Source: Sphingomonas sp. SORGH_AS_0879
Lineage (GTDB): Bacteria; Pseudomonadota; Alphaproteobacteria; Sphingomonadales; Sphingomonadaceae
Length of the DNA stretch: 64,000 bases
NCBI RefSeq assembly: GCF_030819175.1
Contig: NZ_JAUTBJ010000002.1
Span: 3,905,001 to 3,969,000 of the forward strand
Direction of reading: 5' to 3'
Shown here: in pieces, positions 8,638 through 16,604 of the stretch
Position numbering within the stretch: the stretch's first letter is position 1
Layout: every line of letters begins with the position of its first letter
The notes under the pieces: generated by a model
The model's input: only the letters and a program-made list of their open reading frames with translations
The model's database searches: none
Told to the model about the DNA's origin: nothing
Position numbers and translations under genes: made by a program

Positions 8638-9948
8638 ATGGCGGTACCCGTTACGTCACGCGCCACCGGCGCACCGGTCGGGGGAGGAGGGGCGACCAGC
8701 TACGGACCAGCACTGGCCCTGCTCGCCAGCCTTTTCTTCATGTGGGGCTTCATCACCGTCCTCAACGACATTCTGATTCCCCATCTGAAGGCCGTTTTCG
8801 ATCTCAACTATACCCAGTCGCTGCTGATCCAGTTCGTCTGGTTCATCGCCTATGGCGTGGCCTCCTTCCCGTCGGCCAAGTTGATCGAACGGATCGGCTA
8901 TAAGCGCTCGATGGTGGTCGGGCTGGTCATCATGGCGGTCGGCGCGGTGGGTTTTGTCCCGGCGTCGCAATTCGCCTCCTATGGCTTCTTCCTGACCGCA
9001 TTGTTCGTTCTGGCTTGCGGGATCACGCTGCTTCAGGTCGCGGCCAACCCCTATGTCGCCGTGATCGGGCCGCCCAGCACGGCGTCCTTCCGGCTCAATC
9101 TGGTGCAGGCCTTCAACTCGCTCGGCACCTTCGTCGCACCGACCTTCGGCGCGATGCTCATCCTGTCGCGTTCGGCCTCGGGCACGGCAGAGGGTGGCGA
9201 GGTCAAGCTCACCGCCGCGCAGAAGCTGGCCGATGCGCAGTCGGTGCAGATCCCCTATCTGCTCATCGCAGCGGTGCTGGTCATCATCGCGGTCATCATC
9301 GGCCGGTTCAAGCTTCCCAATCTCGGTTCCGCGACCAGCCGGATGGCAGCGGCCGAACGGCATCGGCATTCGCTATGGAAGCACCGGAACCTGGTCTTCG
9401 GCGTGCCGGCGATCGGCCTGTACGTGCTGGCGGAAATCTGCGTCGGGTCGCTGCTCATCAGCTTCATCCAGCAGCCGAACATCGCCAATCTCAGCGCATC
9501 CGAAGCCAGCCATTACCTCACCCTGCTCTGGGGTGGCATGATGGTCGGTCGTTTCCTGGGCGCGTTCATCATGCGCTATGTCGCCCCCGCGCGCCTGCTG
9601 GCTTTCAATGCCCTCGTCGCGACCATTCTGGTGATGACGGCGGTGCTGGGCAGCGGCCATCTGGCGATGTGGGCACTGGTCCTGGTGGGGTTGTTCCACT
9701 CGATCATGTTCCCGACCATCTTCACGCTGGGCATCAAGGGCCTCGGCCCGCTGACCGAAGAAGGTTCGGGGCTTTTGGTGATGGCGATCGCCGGCGGCGC
9801 ACTGGCGACCGTCCAGGCGTGGATCGCCGATCACCATGGGTTGAGCATCTCGTTCCTCATTCCGGCGGTCTGCGAACTCTACATCCTGTTCTACGCGGTG
9901 TGGGGGTCGAAGCCGACCAACGCCTTCCCCGACGAAGACGCAGGGTAA
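8638..9948 (+). CDS. FucP/GluP-type sugar:H+ symporter (MFS)
   Basis: A 436-residue major facilitator with 12 predicted membrane helices in the inner membrane. Family marks are FFMWGFITVLNDILIPHLK in helix 1, the N-terminal-half ERIGYKR loop, the ANPYVAVIG segment and MFPTIFTLGIKGLG in the C-terminal half. These are characteristic of the FucP/GluP/GlcP sugar symporters. The ATG at 8638 follows GAGAGGAATGC. It is divergent from the epimerase/dehydratase operon and presumably brings in the pathway sugar. Substrate specificity cannot be read directly. Confidence 0.88.
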   Translation: MAVPVTSRATGAPVGGGGATSYGPALALLASLFFMWGFITVLNDILIPHLKAVFDLNYTQSLLIQFVWFIAYGVASFPSAKLIERIGYKRSMVVGLVIMAVGAVGFVPASQFASYGFFLTALFVLACGITLLQVAANPYVAVIGPPSTASFRLNLVQAFNSLGTFVAPTFGAMLILSRSASGTAEGGEVKLTAAQKLADAQSVQIPYLLIAAVLVIIAVIIGRFKLPNLGSATSRMAAAERHRHSLWKHRNLVFGVPAIGLYVLAEICVGSLLISFIQQPNIANLSASEASHYLTLLWGGMMVGRFLGAFIMRYVAPARLLAFNALVATILVMTAVLGSGHLAMWALVLVGLFHSIMFPTIFTLGIKGLGPLTEEGSGLLVMAIAGGALATVQAWIADHHGLSISFLIPAVCELYILFYAVWGSKPTNAFPDEDAG

Positions 9949-9976
9949 TCCCACCCGTTCCGGCGGAATGACGGAC

Positions 9977-10004
9977 AAGGGCGGTGCCGCGAGGTGCCGC
10001 CCTT
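9977..10004 (+). terminator. Hairpin terminator after the transporter gene
   Basis: Arms AAGGGCGG / CCGCCCTT around a 12-nt loop, followed by TCCTTAT. It is 28 bp past the transporter stop. Confidence 0.55.
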
Positions 10005-10086
10005 TCCTTATGGAACCGACCAAAGTCCCTCCCATGCCAAGGGAAGGTAGATCGTCACCCTTTCGCCATCCAATATTCTTTGGTAA

Positions 10087-10101
10087 TGTTACACTGTAAC
10101 A
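10087..10101. promoter_or_regulatory. Zur-like palindromic operator
   Basis: TGTTACA-C-TGTAACA is a perfect 15-bp palindrome, preceded by GGTAA, 9 bp before the DUF1826 ATG. It resembles zinc-uptake-regulator boxes of proteobacteria (AATGTTATA-type). DUF1826 genes are commonly found in Zur regulons, which supports the reading. Confidence 0.6.
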
Positions 10102-10110
10102 CGAAGAGTG

Positions 10111-10737
10111 ATGATGGCAGGCGTGATCCAGAGTCCAGAATGTAAAGCTTCCCGAACGGACCCGGCCTTGCCCGATCACGTCAGGATGGGCGACGACGCC
10201 GAAATCCTCCGCGTGATCGAGGACGACGCCGTGACGCTGGCGGTCTGGCAACGTCCCTCCCCTCTGCCGAGCCCGGATCTGGGCGACTTCCCGGCCATCC
10301 GCTTTGCCAGCGACATGCGGCGGGTGGCGCACGGGATCGCCGACGCACTGGCCGCCCTGCCGCGGCAGGACTGGCATCATCGGCTCGCCGCCGATGTCCA
10401 GCATCTCGCGCAGCTTTATGGCGCGCTGACCGGCGACGACCGGGTGGAGGTGCGGATCGAGCGGGTGACCGGCAATGGCTGCTGGAAATTCCATGCCGAT
10501 TACGTCGCGCTCCGCCTGATCACCACCTATTGCGGGCGCGCGACCCAGTGGCTGCCGCACGGCGCATCCGACGATACCGAGCCTCACGCCCTGTCGACGG
10601 GCGATGTCGGCCTGTTCAAGGGGCGCGAGCGGGCGGGCGACCGGGCGATCATCCACCGATCGCCGCCGATCGCGGGGTCCGGCGAAGACCGGTTGCTGCT
10701 CGTCATCGATGCGCCCTGGCCGGAGGATGACGCATGA
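10111..10737 (+). CDS. DUF1826 family protein (putative zinc-responsive)
   Basis: A 208-residue soluble protein with the DUF1826 signature. This includes the CWKFHADYVALRLITTYCGRAT region, whose Cys/His residues could bind metal, and a C-terminal GDVGLFKGRE...IIHRSPP segment. The biochemical role of the family is not established to my knowledge; genomic association with zinc-responsive genes is. A GTG at 10108 is an alternative start. The Zur-like palindrome directly upstream supports zinc-starvation control. The stop overlaps the ATG of the DUF1624 gene by 4 bp, so the two are translationally coupled. Confidence 0.8.
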   Translation: MMAGVIQSPECKASRTDPALPDHVRMGDDAEILRVIEDDAVTLAVWQRPSPLPSPDLGDFPAIRFASDMRRVAHGIADALAALPRQDWHHRLAADVQHLAQLYGALTGDDRVEVRIERVTGNGCWKFHADYVALRLITTYCGRATQWLPHGASDDTEPHALSTGDVGLFKGRERAGDRAIIHRSPPIAGSGEDRLLLVIDAPWPEDDA

Positions 10738-11915
10738 CCAGCCTCGCTTTGCCCCAAAGCGCGAACCGGACGATCGCGCGTCCCGCCGCCGCGGCCGCGC
10801 GGCTGGCCAGCATCGATGCAGTGCGCGGGCTGGTGATGGTCATCATGCTGCTCGACCATGTCCGCGACACCTTCTGCACCCATTGGCAGGTCGGCGATCC
10901 GATGGATGCGCGGATCGTCGCGCCTGCATTGTTCTTCAGCCGGACGCTCGCCTCGATCTGCGCGCCGACCTTCATCGCGCTGACCGGCCTGTCGGCCTGG
11001 CTCTATGGCCAGACCCACAGCCGCACGGAGACCAGCCGCTTCCTCCTGACGCGCGGCGCCTTTCTGATGCTGTTGGAGGTGACGCTGGTCGCCTTCGGCT
11101 GGTCGGCCAAGTTTCCGCCCGAGACCATCTGGCTGCAGGTCATCTGGGCGATCGGGCTGTGCATGATCGCGCTCGCCGGGCTGATCCATCTGCCGCGCAT
11201 CGCGATCGCCGCGATCGGGCTGGCGATCGTGGCGGGGCATAATCTGCTCGACCCTGTCGTCTTCGCGCCGGACAGCCCCTGGTTCGCCATCTGGGCGCTT
11301 GTGCACAAGCGGACCGCGTTCGAATGGATGGGGATCACGATCAAGACGACCTATCCCGTCCTCGCCTGGATCGGGGTGATCGCGCTGGGTTACGCGGTCG
11401 GCCCGTGGTTCCGGCAAGCGGCCGAGGAACGGCGGCGCTGGTTCGCCGCGCTGGGGGTCGCATTGCTGCTCGGCTTCGTCCTGCTGCGGACCATCAACGG
11501 TTATGGCGATACGCCCTGGGCGCCGGTGGCGGGCGATACGCTTCGCAGCGTGATGAGCTTCCTGGCGCTGACCAAATATCCGCCCTCGCTGATGTTCCTG
11601 ATGGCGACGCTGGGTGTCGCGGCGCTATTGCTCGCCCTGTTCGAAGGGCGCACCGGCCCCGTCGCCCGCGCACTGGCGGTGATGGGCGGCGCACCGATGG
11701 CCTTCTACCTGCTGCACATCTATGTCTTGCGCTTCCTGTATCTGGGCGCGGTGGCGATCTGGGGCACCAATCAGGGGGCGGTGTTCGGCCTGCCCTCGGT
11801 CGGGGCGATGTGGCTGATGTATCTGCTGCTCATCGTGCCGCTCTATTTCCCCACCAAATGGTTCGCCGAGTTGAAGCGCCGCCGTCGCGACCTTCGCTGG
11901 CTGCGGTACTTCTAG
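10734..11915 (+). CDS. DUF1624 / heparan-alpha-glucosaminide N-acetyltransferase-like membrane protein
   Basis: A 393-residue inner-membrane protein with about 10 hydrophobic segments. It begins with the family hallmark RLASIDAVRGLVMVIMLLDHVRD, whose His aligns with the acyltransferase-3/HGSNAT-like motif. Members are thought to move acyl groups across the membrane, but no substrate is known for this branch. The ATG overlaps the DUF1826 stop, so it shares the Zur-like promoter. Its TAG stop shares bases with the TAG of the convergent copB gene: the two stop codons overlap within CTAG. Confidence 0.8.
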   Translation: MTSLALPQSANRTIARPAAAAARLASIDAVRGLVMVIMLLDHVRDTFCTHWQVGDPMDARIVAPALFFSRTLASICAPTFIALTGLSAWLYGQTHSRTETSRFLLTRGAFLMLLEVTLVAFGWSAKFPPETIWLQVIWAIGLCMIALAGLIHLPRIAIAAIGLAIVAGHNLLDPVVFAPDSPWFAIWALVHKRTAFEWMGITIKTTYPVLAWIGVIALGYAVGPWFRQAAEERRRWFAALGVALLLGFVLLRTINGYGDTPWAPVAGDTLRSVMSFLALTKYPPSLMFLMATLGVAALLLALFEGRTGPVARALAVMGGAPMAFYLLHIYVLRFLYLGAVAIWGTNQGAVFGLPSVGAMWLMYLLLIVPLYFPTKWFAELKRRRRDLRWLRYF

Positions 11916-13048
11916 AACCAGGTACGGATACCCAGCGCGAGCGCCGCGCCGCCACCGCTCGCCGGGCCATAGCGCCGCTCCCAGCTGACGCCGACATAGG
12001 GGGCGAATTCCCGCGCGATCTCGTAGCGGAGCCGCACGCCCAGTTCGAGATTGGAGACACCCGACGCGATCCCCTGTTCGGGCACGTCCTGCGCGGCGAG
12101 GTTCATCTCCACCCGGGGCTGAAGGATCGCGCGCTGGGTGATGCGCTGATCGATCCAGGCTTCGGCCCGCGCCAGCACCTCGCCCTTGTCGGACAGGAAC
12201 AACGCTCCCTCCACGTCGAACCAATAGGGGGCGAGCCCCTCGATCCCAAGTACGGCATAGGTCCGCCGAGCCCCCGCCCCGACATCCTGCCGCAGACCCG
12301 CTTGCAGGTTCCAATAGGGATCGATCGCCCGCGCATAGAGCGCCTGCACCTCCGCCGCGCCGATCCGGGCGCCCAGCCTGCCTTCGCCCTCGCTCTTGAT
12401 CACCAGCCGGTCGATATCGCCGCCGAACCAGCCCTCCCCGTCCCAGCGATAGCTGTCGCGGCCATCGCGTATCTGCACTTCGGCCAGATTGAACAGGATC
12501 TGCGAGAAGCGCATGCCGCCATGCTCCATCCGCATCCGGCGATCGGCGACGGCCATCGCGGCGGGATCGTAGAAACGGTCGGCGGCGCGGTCGCTCGGCG
12601 GCAGGGGCGGCGGGGCGTCGCCGACGGGCTGCGGCCCGTTCGCCATGCCCGACATGGCGGCATGATCCATCGCCATGCCGCCATCCGCCGCCGCTGCTGG
12701 TTGGCAATGGCCCATCGCAGCGTGTTCGGGCGGACAGGCTTGCGCGGTCGAAGCCTGGGGCATCGAGGCCATGCCCGGCATCACGTCATGCCCCATGGCG
12801 TCCTGGCCTTGGGACGGTCTCTCCGCTCGGCAATGCCCCATGGCCGCATGTTCAGGCGAGCACGCGCCGGACTGATCGGAAGGGGACGGGGCGGACCGCG
12901 CCTTGGCGGTCGGCCGGGAAGTCTGCCACTTGCCGGCCTTCCGCTTCGCCGCCTGAGCGGCCTTGGGTTTGGCCATCGGCATGGTCATGCCCGGCATCGC
13001 CATGTCATGATGCTGTGGCTGAGCGAGCAGCAGCGCGAGCAGGATCAT
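11912..13048 (-). CDS. copB: Copper resistance protein B (CopB), outer membrane
   Basis: A 378-residue protein: a signal peptide, a long Met/His-rich N-terminal half, and a C-terminal domain rich in amphipathic strands ending in ALGIRTWF, the final Trp-Phe typical of outer-membrane barrels. The Met-rich half repeats the metal-binding block EHAAMGHC twice, plus MPGM and MDHAAM motifs. CopB sequesters copper at the outer membrane together with CopA. The ATG at 13048 follows GGAGGA and overlaps the copA stop by 4 bp. It is the last gene of the copper operon. Confidence 0.9.
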   Translation of the reverse strand: MILLALLLAQPQHHDMAMPGMTMPMAKPKAAQAAKRKAGKWQTSRPTAKARSAPSPSDQSGACSPEHAAMGHCRAERPSQGQDAMGHDVMPGMASMPQASTAQACPPEHAAMGHCQPAAAADGGMAMDHAAMSGMANGPQPVGDAPPPLPPSDRAADRFYDPAAMAVADRRMRMEHGGMRFSQILFNLAEVQIRDGRDSYRWDGEGWFGGDIDRLVIKSEGEGRLGARIGAAEVQALYARAIDPYWNLQAGLRQDVGAGARRTYAVLGIEGLAPYWFDVEGALFLSDKGEVLARAEAWIDQRITQRAILQPRVEMNLAAQDVPEQGIASGVSNLELGVRLRYEIAREFAPYVGVSWERRYGPASGGGAALALGIRTWF

Positions 13049-14871
13049 GCCGGGTCCTCCTGCTTCGCATCGCGCCGCACCGTGACGACCTGCATCATCC
13101 CCGCATGCATGTGATAGAGCAGGTGACAGTGAAAGGCCCAGTCGCCCTCCGCATCGGCGGTCAGGTCGAAGGTCACGGTGCCGCCCGGCGCGACATTGAC
13201 GGTATGCTTGCGCGGGGCGTGGTCGCCATGCCCCGTCACCAGTTCGAAGAAATGGCCGTGCAGATGGATGGGGTGCGCCATCATCGTGTCGTTGACCAGC
13301 GTCACCCGCACCCGCTCGCCCAGCCGGAACGGGATGGGCGCGGTCACGGCGTTCAGCTTCACCCCGTCGAACGCCCACATATAGCGTTCCATATTGCCGG
13401 TCAGATGAATGGTCAGCGCGCGCGACGGCACCCGCCGGTCGGGATTGGGCGTAACGCTCATCAGGTCGCGATAGGTCAGCACGCGGTGCCCGACATCGCC
13501 CAGCCCCTGCGGCGGTTCGCCGGTCCGGTCGACCGGCATCGGTGCGACCGTCTGGACGACGGGCGTGCGCGGCAGGCCGGGCGCATTGGCGAAGTCGCGC
13601 ATGCTGTGCTTCATCGCGCCATGGGCCATAGGTTCGGCGGGCTGGCAATGCCCCATCGCGGCGTGTTCGGGTGAGCAAGCGCCGCCGCCTCCACCGCCGC
13701 CGCCATGGTCCATCGTGCCCATGCTCCCCATCCCCATGTCCTTCATCGTGGCGAGCGGACGCGGGCGCAAAGGGGGGACGGCGGCGATCATGCCGGATCG
13801 CGGCGCCAGCGTGCCCCGCACCATGCCCGACCGGTCCCAGGTTTCCGCGACCAGCGTATAGGCGCGGTCCTCGATCGGGGTGACGATCAGGTCATAGGTT
13901 TCGGCGACCGCGATCTGAAGCTCGTCGACCGTCACCGGTTGCACGTCCTGCCCATCCGCCTGCACCACCTGGAACGACAGGCCCGGTATCCGCAGGTTGA
14001 AGATGGTCATCGCGGAGGCATTGACGACGCGCAGCCGTACCCGCTCGCCCGGTGCGAACAACCCCGTCCAATTGTCCGCCGACCCATGGCCGTTGATCAG
14101 GTATCGATAGGTCGATCCCGTGACGTCGGACACGTCGCTGGGGTCCATCCGCATCGCGCCCCAGCGCAGCCGCTCCGCCAGGGGTTGGTCCCGCCCGGCC
14201 AGCAGGCCCGCCGCCGTCTGCTTCTGATAGTTGAAATAGCCGCCTTGAAGCTTCAGCCGCCGAAAGATCGCATGGGGGTGGAGCGGACTGTGATCCGACA
14301 GCAGGATCACATGTTCGCGGTCCGAGGCGATTGGGTCCGCCCCCGCCGGATCGATGACGATGGGGCCGTAATGCCCCTCCTGCTCCTGCAACCCCGAATG
14401 GCTGTGATACCAATAGGTCCCGGCCTGGACGACCGGAAACTCATAGGTGAAGCGCCCGCCCGCCGGAATGCCGGGAAAGCTGATCCCCGGCACCCCGTCC
14501 ATCTGGAAGGGCAGGAGCAGCCCGTGCCAGTGGATCGAGGTCTCCTCGTCCAGCGTGTTGATGACGGTGATCTTCGCCCGCTGCCCCTCGCGCAGGCGGA
14601 TCAGCGGCGCGGGGGTCGAACCGTTGATGCCGATCGCATGATAAGCTTTGCCGTCGATCATCATCATCTGCCGCGCGACGGTCAGCGTGATCTCCGGCCC
14701 ATTCAGCACGGCCCCATTCAGCACCGGACGCACGCCGGGCATCGCCGTCGATCCGTGCGCCAACCCGCCGCCATGGCTCTGCGCCCAGGCGGGCAGCGCG
14801 ACCAGTGCGCCCAGCCCCATGCCACCGGCCAGCATCTCACGGCGGCGGATCGAAATCGCGATGTCGTTCAT
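13045..14871 (-). CDS. copA: Copper resistance multicopper oxidase CopA
   Basis: A 608-residue periplasmic multicopper oxidase. The N-terminus RRREMLAGGMGLGALVALPA is a Tat-type signal. Copper-ligand motifs are all present: HWHGLLLPFQMDG and YWYHSHSGLQEQEG early, HPIHLHGHFFEL and the type-1 centre HCHLLYHMHAGMM at the C-terminus. A central Met/His/Gly-rich linker carries CSPEHAAMGHC, the same block repeated in CopB. It oxidises Cu(I) and protects the periplasm. It is preceded by the sigma/anti-sigma genes and coupled to copB. Confidence 0.94.
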   Translation of the reverse strand: MNDIAISIRRREMLAGGMGLGALVALPAWAQSHGGGLAHGSTAMPGVRPVLNGAVLNGPEITLTVARQMMMIDGKAYHAIGINGSTPAPLIRLREGQRAKITVINTLDEETSIHWHGLLLPFQMDGVPGISFPGIPAGGRFTYEFPVVQAGTYWYHSHSGLQEQEGHYGPIVIDPAGADPIASDREHVILLSDHSPLHPHAIFRRLKLQGGYFNYQKQTAAGLLAGRDQPLAERLRWGAMRMDPSDVSDVTGSTYRYLINGHGSADNWTGLFAPGERVRLRVVNASAMTIFNLRIPGLSFQVVQADGQDVQPVTVDELQIAVAETYDLIVTPIEDRAYTLVAETWDRSGMVRGTLAPRSGMIAAVPPLRPRPLATMKDMGMGSMGTMDHGGGGGGGGACSPEHAAMGHCQPAEPMAHGAMKHSMRDFANAPGLPRTPVVQTVAPMPVDRTGEPPQGLGDVGHRVLTYRDLMSVTPNPDRRVPSRALTIHLTGNMERYMWAFDGVKLNAVTAPIPFRLGERVRVTLVNDTMMAHPIHLHGHFFELVTGHGDHAPRKHTVNVAPGGTVTFDLTADAEGDWAFHCHLLYHMHAGMMQVVTVRRDAKQEDPA

Positions 14872-14913
14872 ACCCCCTATACGCCCGCCCGGCGGCCTTC
14901 CCTCATGATGCGG

Positions 14914-15474
14914 TCAGGGAATCGCATCGCGCAGCGCGGCCCGCGCGCGGCGGATGCGAAGCTCCACCGCCTTGCCGCTCAGCCCCAGGGCCTCCGCCGC
15001 CTCCGCCTGGCTCAACCCCTCGATCGTACACAGGATCAACGGCACCCTCAGCGCATCGGGGAGGCGGTCCAGCGCCGCCAGCGTCCGCGCCAGCGAATCG
15101 CGGTCGATCGCCGCCGCCTCGCCCCCGACCCGGTCGTCGGCGATCTCGGCGGCGGCCTCGACCGGCAGGACCCGCGCGAGCATCGCGCGCACCCGCCGCC
15201 GCCGCGCCCAGTCGCGGCATTTGTTGAGCGCGATCCGGCTGAGCCAGGCACGCAGGGACCGCGTCTCGTCGAACCGCGCCAGCGCGCCGTGCGCGGCGAC
15301 GAAGCTTTCCTGCACCAGGTCCAACGCCTCGTCGGCATCGCGGACATGCGCCAGGATCAGCCGGTACAGCGCCGTCTTGTGCCGCGTGACGATCACCGCA
15401 TAGGCACCGGGCCGCCCGCTCCGCGCCAGCGCCACCAGATCGCCATCGGCCAGTCCCGCCAGATCGCGGCTCAC
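14914..15474 (-). CDS. ECF-type RNA polymerase sigma factor
   Basis: A 186-residue sigma-70 family protein with region 2 (DADEALDLVQESFVAAHGAL, then SLRAWLSRIALNKCRDWARR) and region 4 (LSQAEAAEALGLSGKAVELRIRRARAAL). The intervening sequence is short, as in ECF factors. It lies between a CnrX/ZraP-like periplasmic gene and copA, 42 bp from the latter. By analogy to CnrYXH-type modules, it probably directs transcription of the copper operon when metal releases it from its anti-sigma partner. I could not identify its promoter sequence. Confidence 0.88.
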   Translation of the reverse strand: MSRDLAGLADGDLVALARSGRPGAYAVIVTRHKTALYRLILAHVRDADEALDLVQESFVAAHGALARFDETRSLRAWLSRIALNKCRDWARRRRVRAMLARVLPVEAAAEIADDRVGGEAAAIDRDSLARTLAALDRLPDALRVPLILCTIEGLSQAEAAEALGLSGKAVELRIRRARAALRDAIP

Positions 15475-15484
15475 CGCCCCCGGC

Positions 15485-15916
15485 TCAACGATCGCTATCG
15501 GTCAGCTTGGCCACGACCAGCCGATCGAAGGTCGCCGCCTGATCGGGACGCAGAACCCTGCGCATCGCGAAGACATGCGCCAGCGTCGCCTTTTGCAGGT
15601 CGCCCATGCTGTGATGGACGGCATCGATCGCCTGGCTGACCCGCGGCCCGTCACGATGCTCCGCCTCGATCGCCGCCGCCAGCCGCGCATTGTCCCCGCG
15701 CAGCCGCGCCTCCAGCGTCGCGCGGGTGGTGGCGAACCGCGCCTCCAGCCGGTCCAGCGCGACGCTCTGCGCCGGGTCGAGCCGGATGTCGCGGTGGACC
15801 AGCGCATGAAGATCGCTCGCCGGCGGCTCGGCGGGCATCAGGACACGGCACCCGATCGCCACGCCCGCCAACGCCGCGACGAAGGCGATCACCAGCGTCA
15901 GCAGGTTGCGCCGCAT
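15485..15916 (-). CDS. Periplasmic heavy-metal sensor/chaperone (CnrX/ZraP-like)
   Basis: A 143-residue protein with one N-terminal membrane anchor (LLTLVIAFVAALAGVAIGC) and a periplasmic all-helical domain of long amphipathic helices. The segment SQAIDAVHHSMGDLQKATLAHVF resembles the Spy/CnrX/ZraP family, in which such His/Met positions bind metal. It is the middle gene of an anti-sigma, sensor, sigma set. It would sense copper and signal to the upstream membrane protein. The ATG at 15916 overlaps the stop of the preceding gene. Confidence 0.72.
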   Translation of the reverse strand: MRRNLLTLVIAFVAALAGVAIGCRVLMPAEPPASDLHALVHRDIRLDPAQSVALDRLEARFATTRATLEARLRGDNARLAAAIEAEHRDGPRVSQAIDAVHHSMGDLQKATLAHVFAMRRVLRPDQAATFDRLVVAKLTDSDR

Positions 15917-16203
15917 CACCGCCCCAGCAACAAGGTCGAAGGGGCCAGGCGCGCATCCAGGGCGACGAGCGCGACGGGGCGCGCCTTCGCCTCGATCCGC
16001 CCCGCCATCACGCCCCCCCCGGTCAGCCCGAGCAGCAAGGCGGCCCCACCCGCCAAGGCGATACCCCGAAGCGACACCCCCTCGCCCGCCAACGCCCCCG
16101 GTTCGATCGCCGAGGCCACACGGCACTCCAGGTCGTTCAGGGCATCGGGCGGCACAAGGCTGGCCAGCCGGGCAAGATCGCGGTCGAAGGCGTCGGTCAT
16201 CAT
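15916..16203 (-). CDS. Small membrane anti-sigma-like protein (CnrY-like position)
   Basis: A 95-residue protein. The N-terminal cytosolic half (DRDLARLASLVPPDALNDLE) could bind a sigma factor. It is followed by one transmembrane helix (IALAGGAALLLGLTGGGVMAG) and a short periplasmic tail. The sequence family is not recognised. The anti-sigma role is inferred from topology and from being first in an operon with an X-type sensor and an ECF sigma factor. ATG codons at 16203 and 16200 are both possible starts. The 16204-16360 stretch upstream should hold the operon promoter; I see no confident element there. Confidence 0.6.
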   Translation of the reverse strand: MMTDAFDRDLARLASLVPPDALNDLECRVASAIEPGALAGEGVSLRGIALAGGAALLLGLTGGGVMAGRIEAKARPVALVALDARLAPSTLLLGR

Positions 16204-16360
16204 GCCGTTATACGCAAAAACCACCCACATCCCTCATCCGCATTTGGAGAAGGCATCCCAAGCTTTGACAGTCACCTGAGCACCAGAGGCATTACAATGG
16301 GGAGCGGCGCCATACCAAGAAGCCGCCAAAACCGAGCGATGGGCTATGCCGGATCGCCAA

Positions 16361-16450
16361 AAACCAAAAACCCCGCCAAGCCGTTGGCTTAGCGGGGTTT
16401 TCGATGGTGGGCGTGGCAAGGATTGAACTTGCGACCCCTGCGATGTCAAC
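16361..16450. repeat. Left attachment site: duplicated tRNA-Val 3' end plus terminator
   Basis: A 90-bp direct repeat of 40751-40840, differing by eye at only two positions, both in the terminator stem (16377 C vs T; 16389 T vs C). The 60 bp at 16391-16450 are identical. They cover the tRNA's CCA end, acceptor 3' strand, T arm, variable region and anticodon-stem 3' side. The tRNA 5' half is absent here, so this copy is not a functional tRNA. Confidence 0.92.
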
Positions 16451-16545
16451 GAAGATGGGACCGCCTAAGTCGTTGATTTTGCGCCATGCGAGCGCGCAAA
16501 CGCGAGAGAACGCGACGAGAACAGGCCGTGAAGGGCGATTGCTTC

Positions 16546-16564
16546 CACGCAAAACACACGCAAG
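16546..16564. other. Putative integrase arm-type site, left end
   Basis: CACGCAAAACACACGCAAG, two CACGCAA units. It matches 40551-40569 at 18 of 19 positions, and a third related pair is at 40705-40725. Paired repeats near both ends of a tyrosine-integrase element fit arm-binding sites. Confidence 0.5.
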
Positions 16565-16604
16565 ACGATTTTCGAGCCTATGTCCTTTTGAACGAAGGGT
16601 TTCC

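Noticed and set aside
16404..16450. A second tRNA gene at the left end
   Set aside because: Only the 3' part of the tRNA is present; the D arm, anticodon and 5' acceptor strand are missing, so it is an attachment-site duplication.
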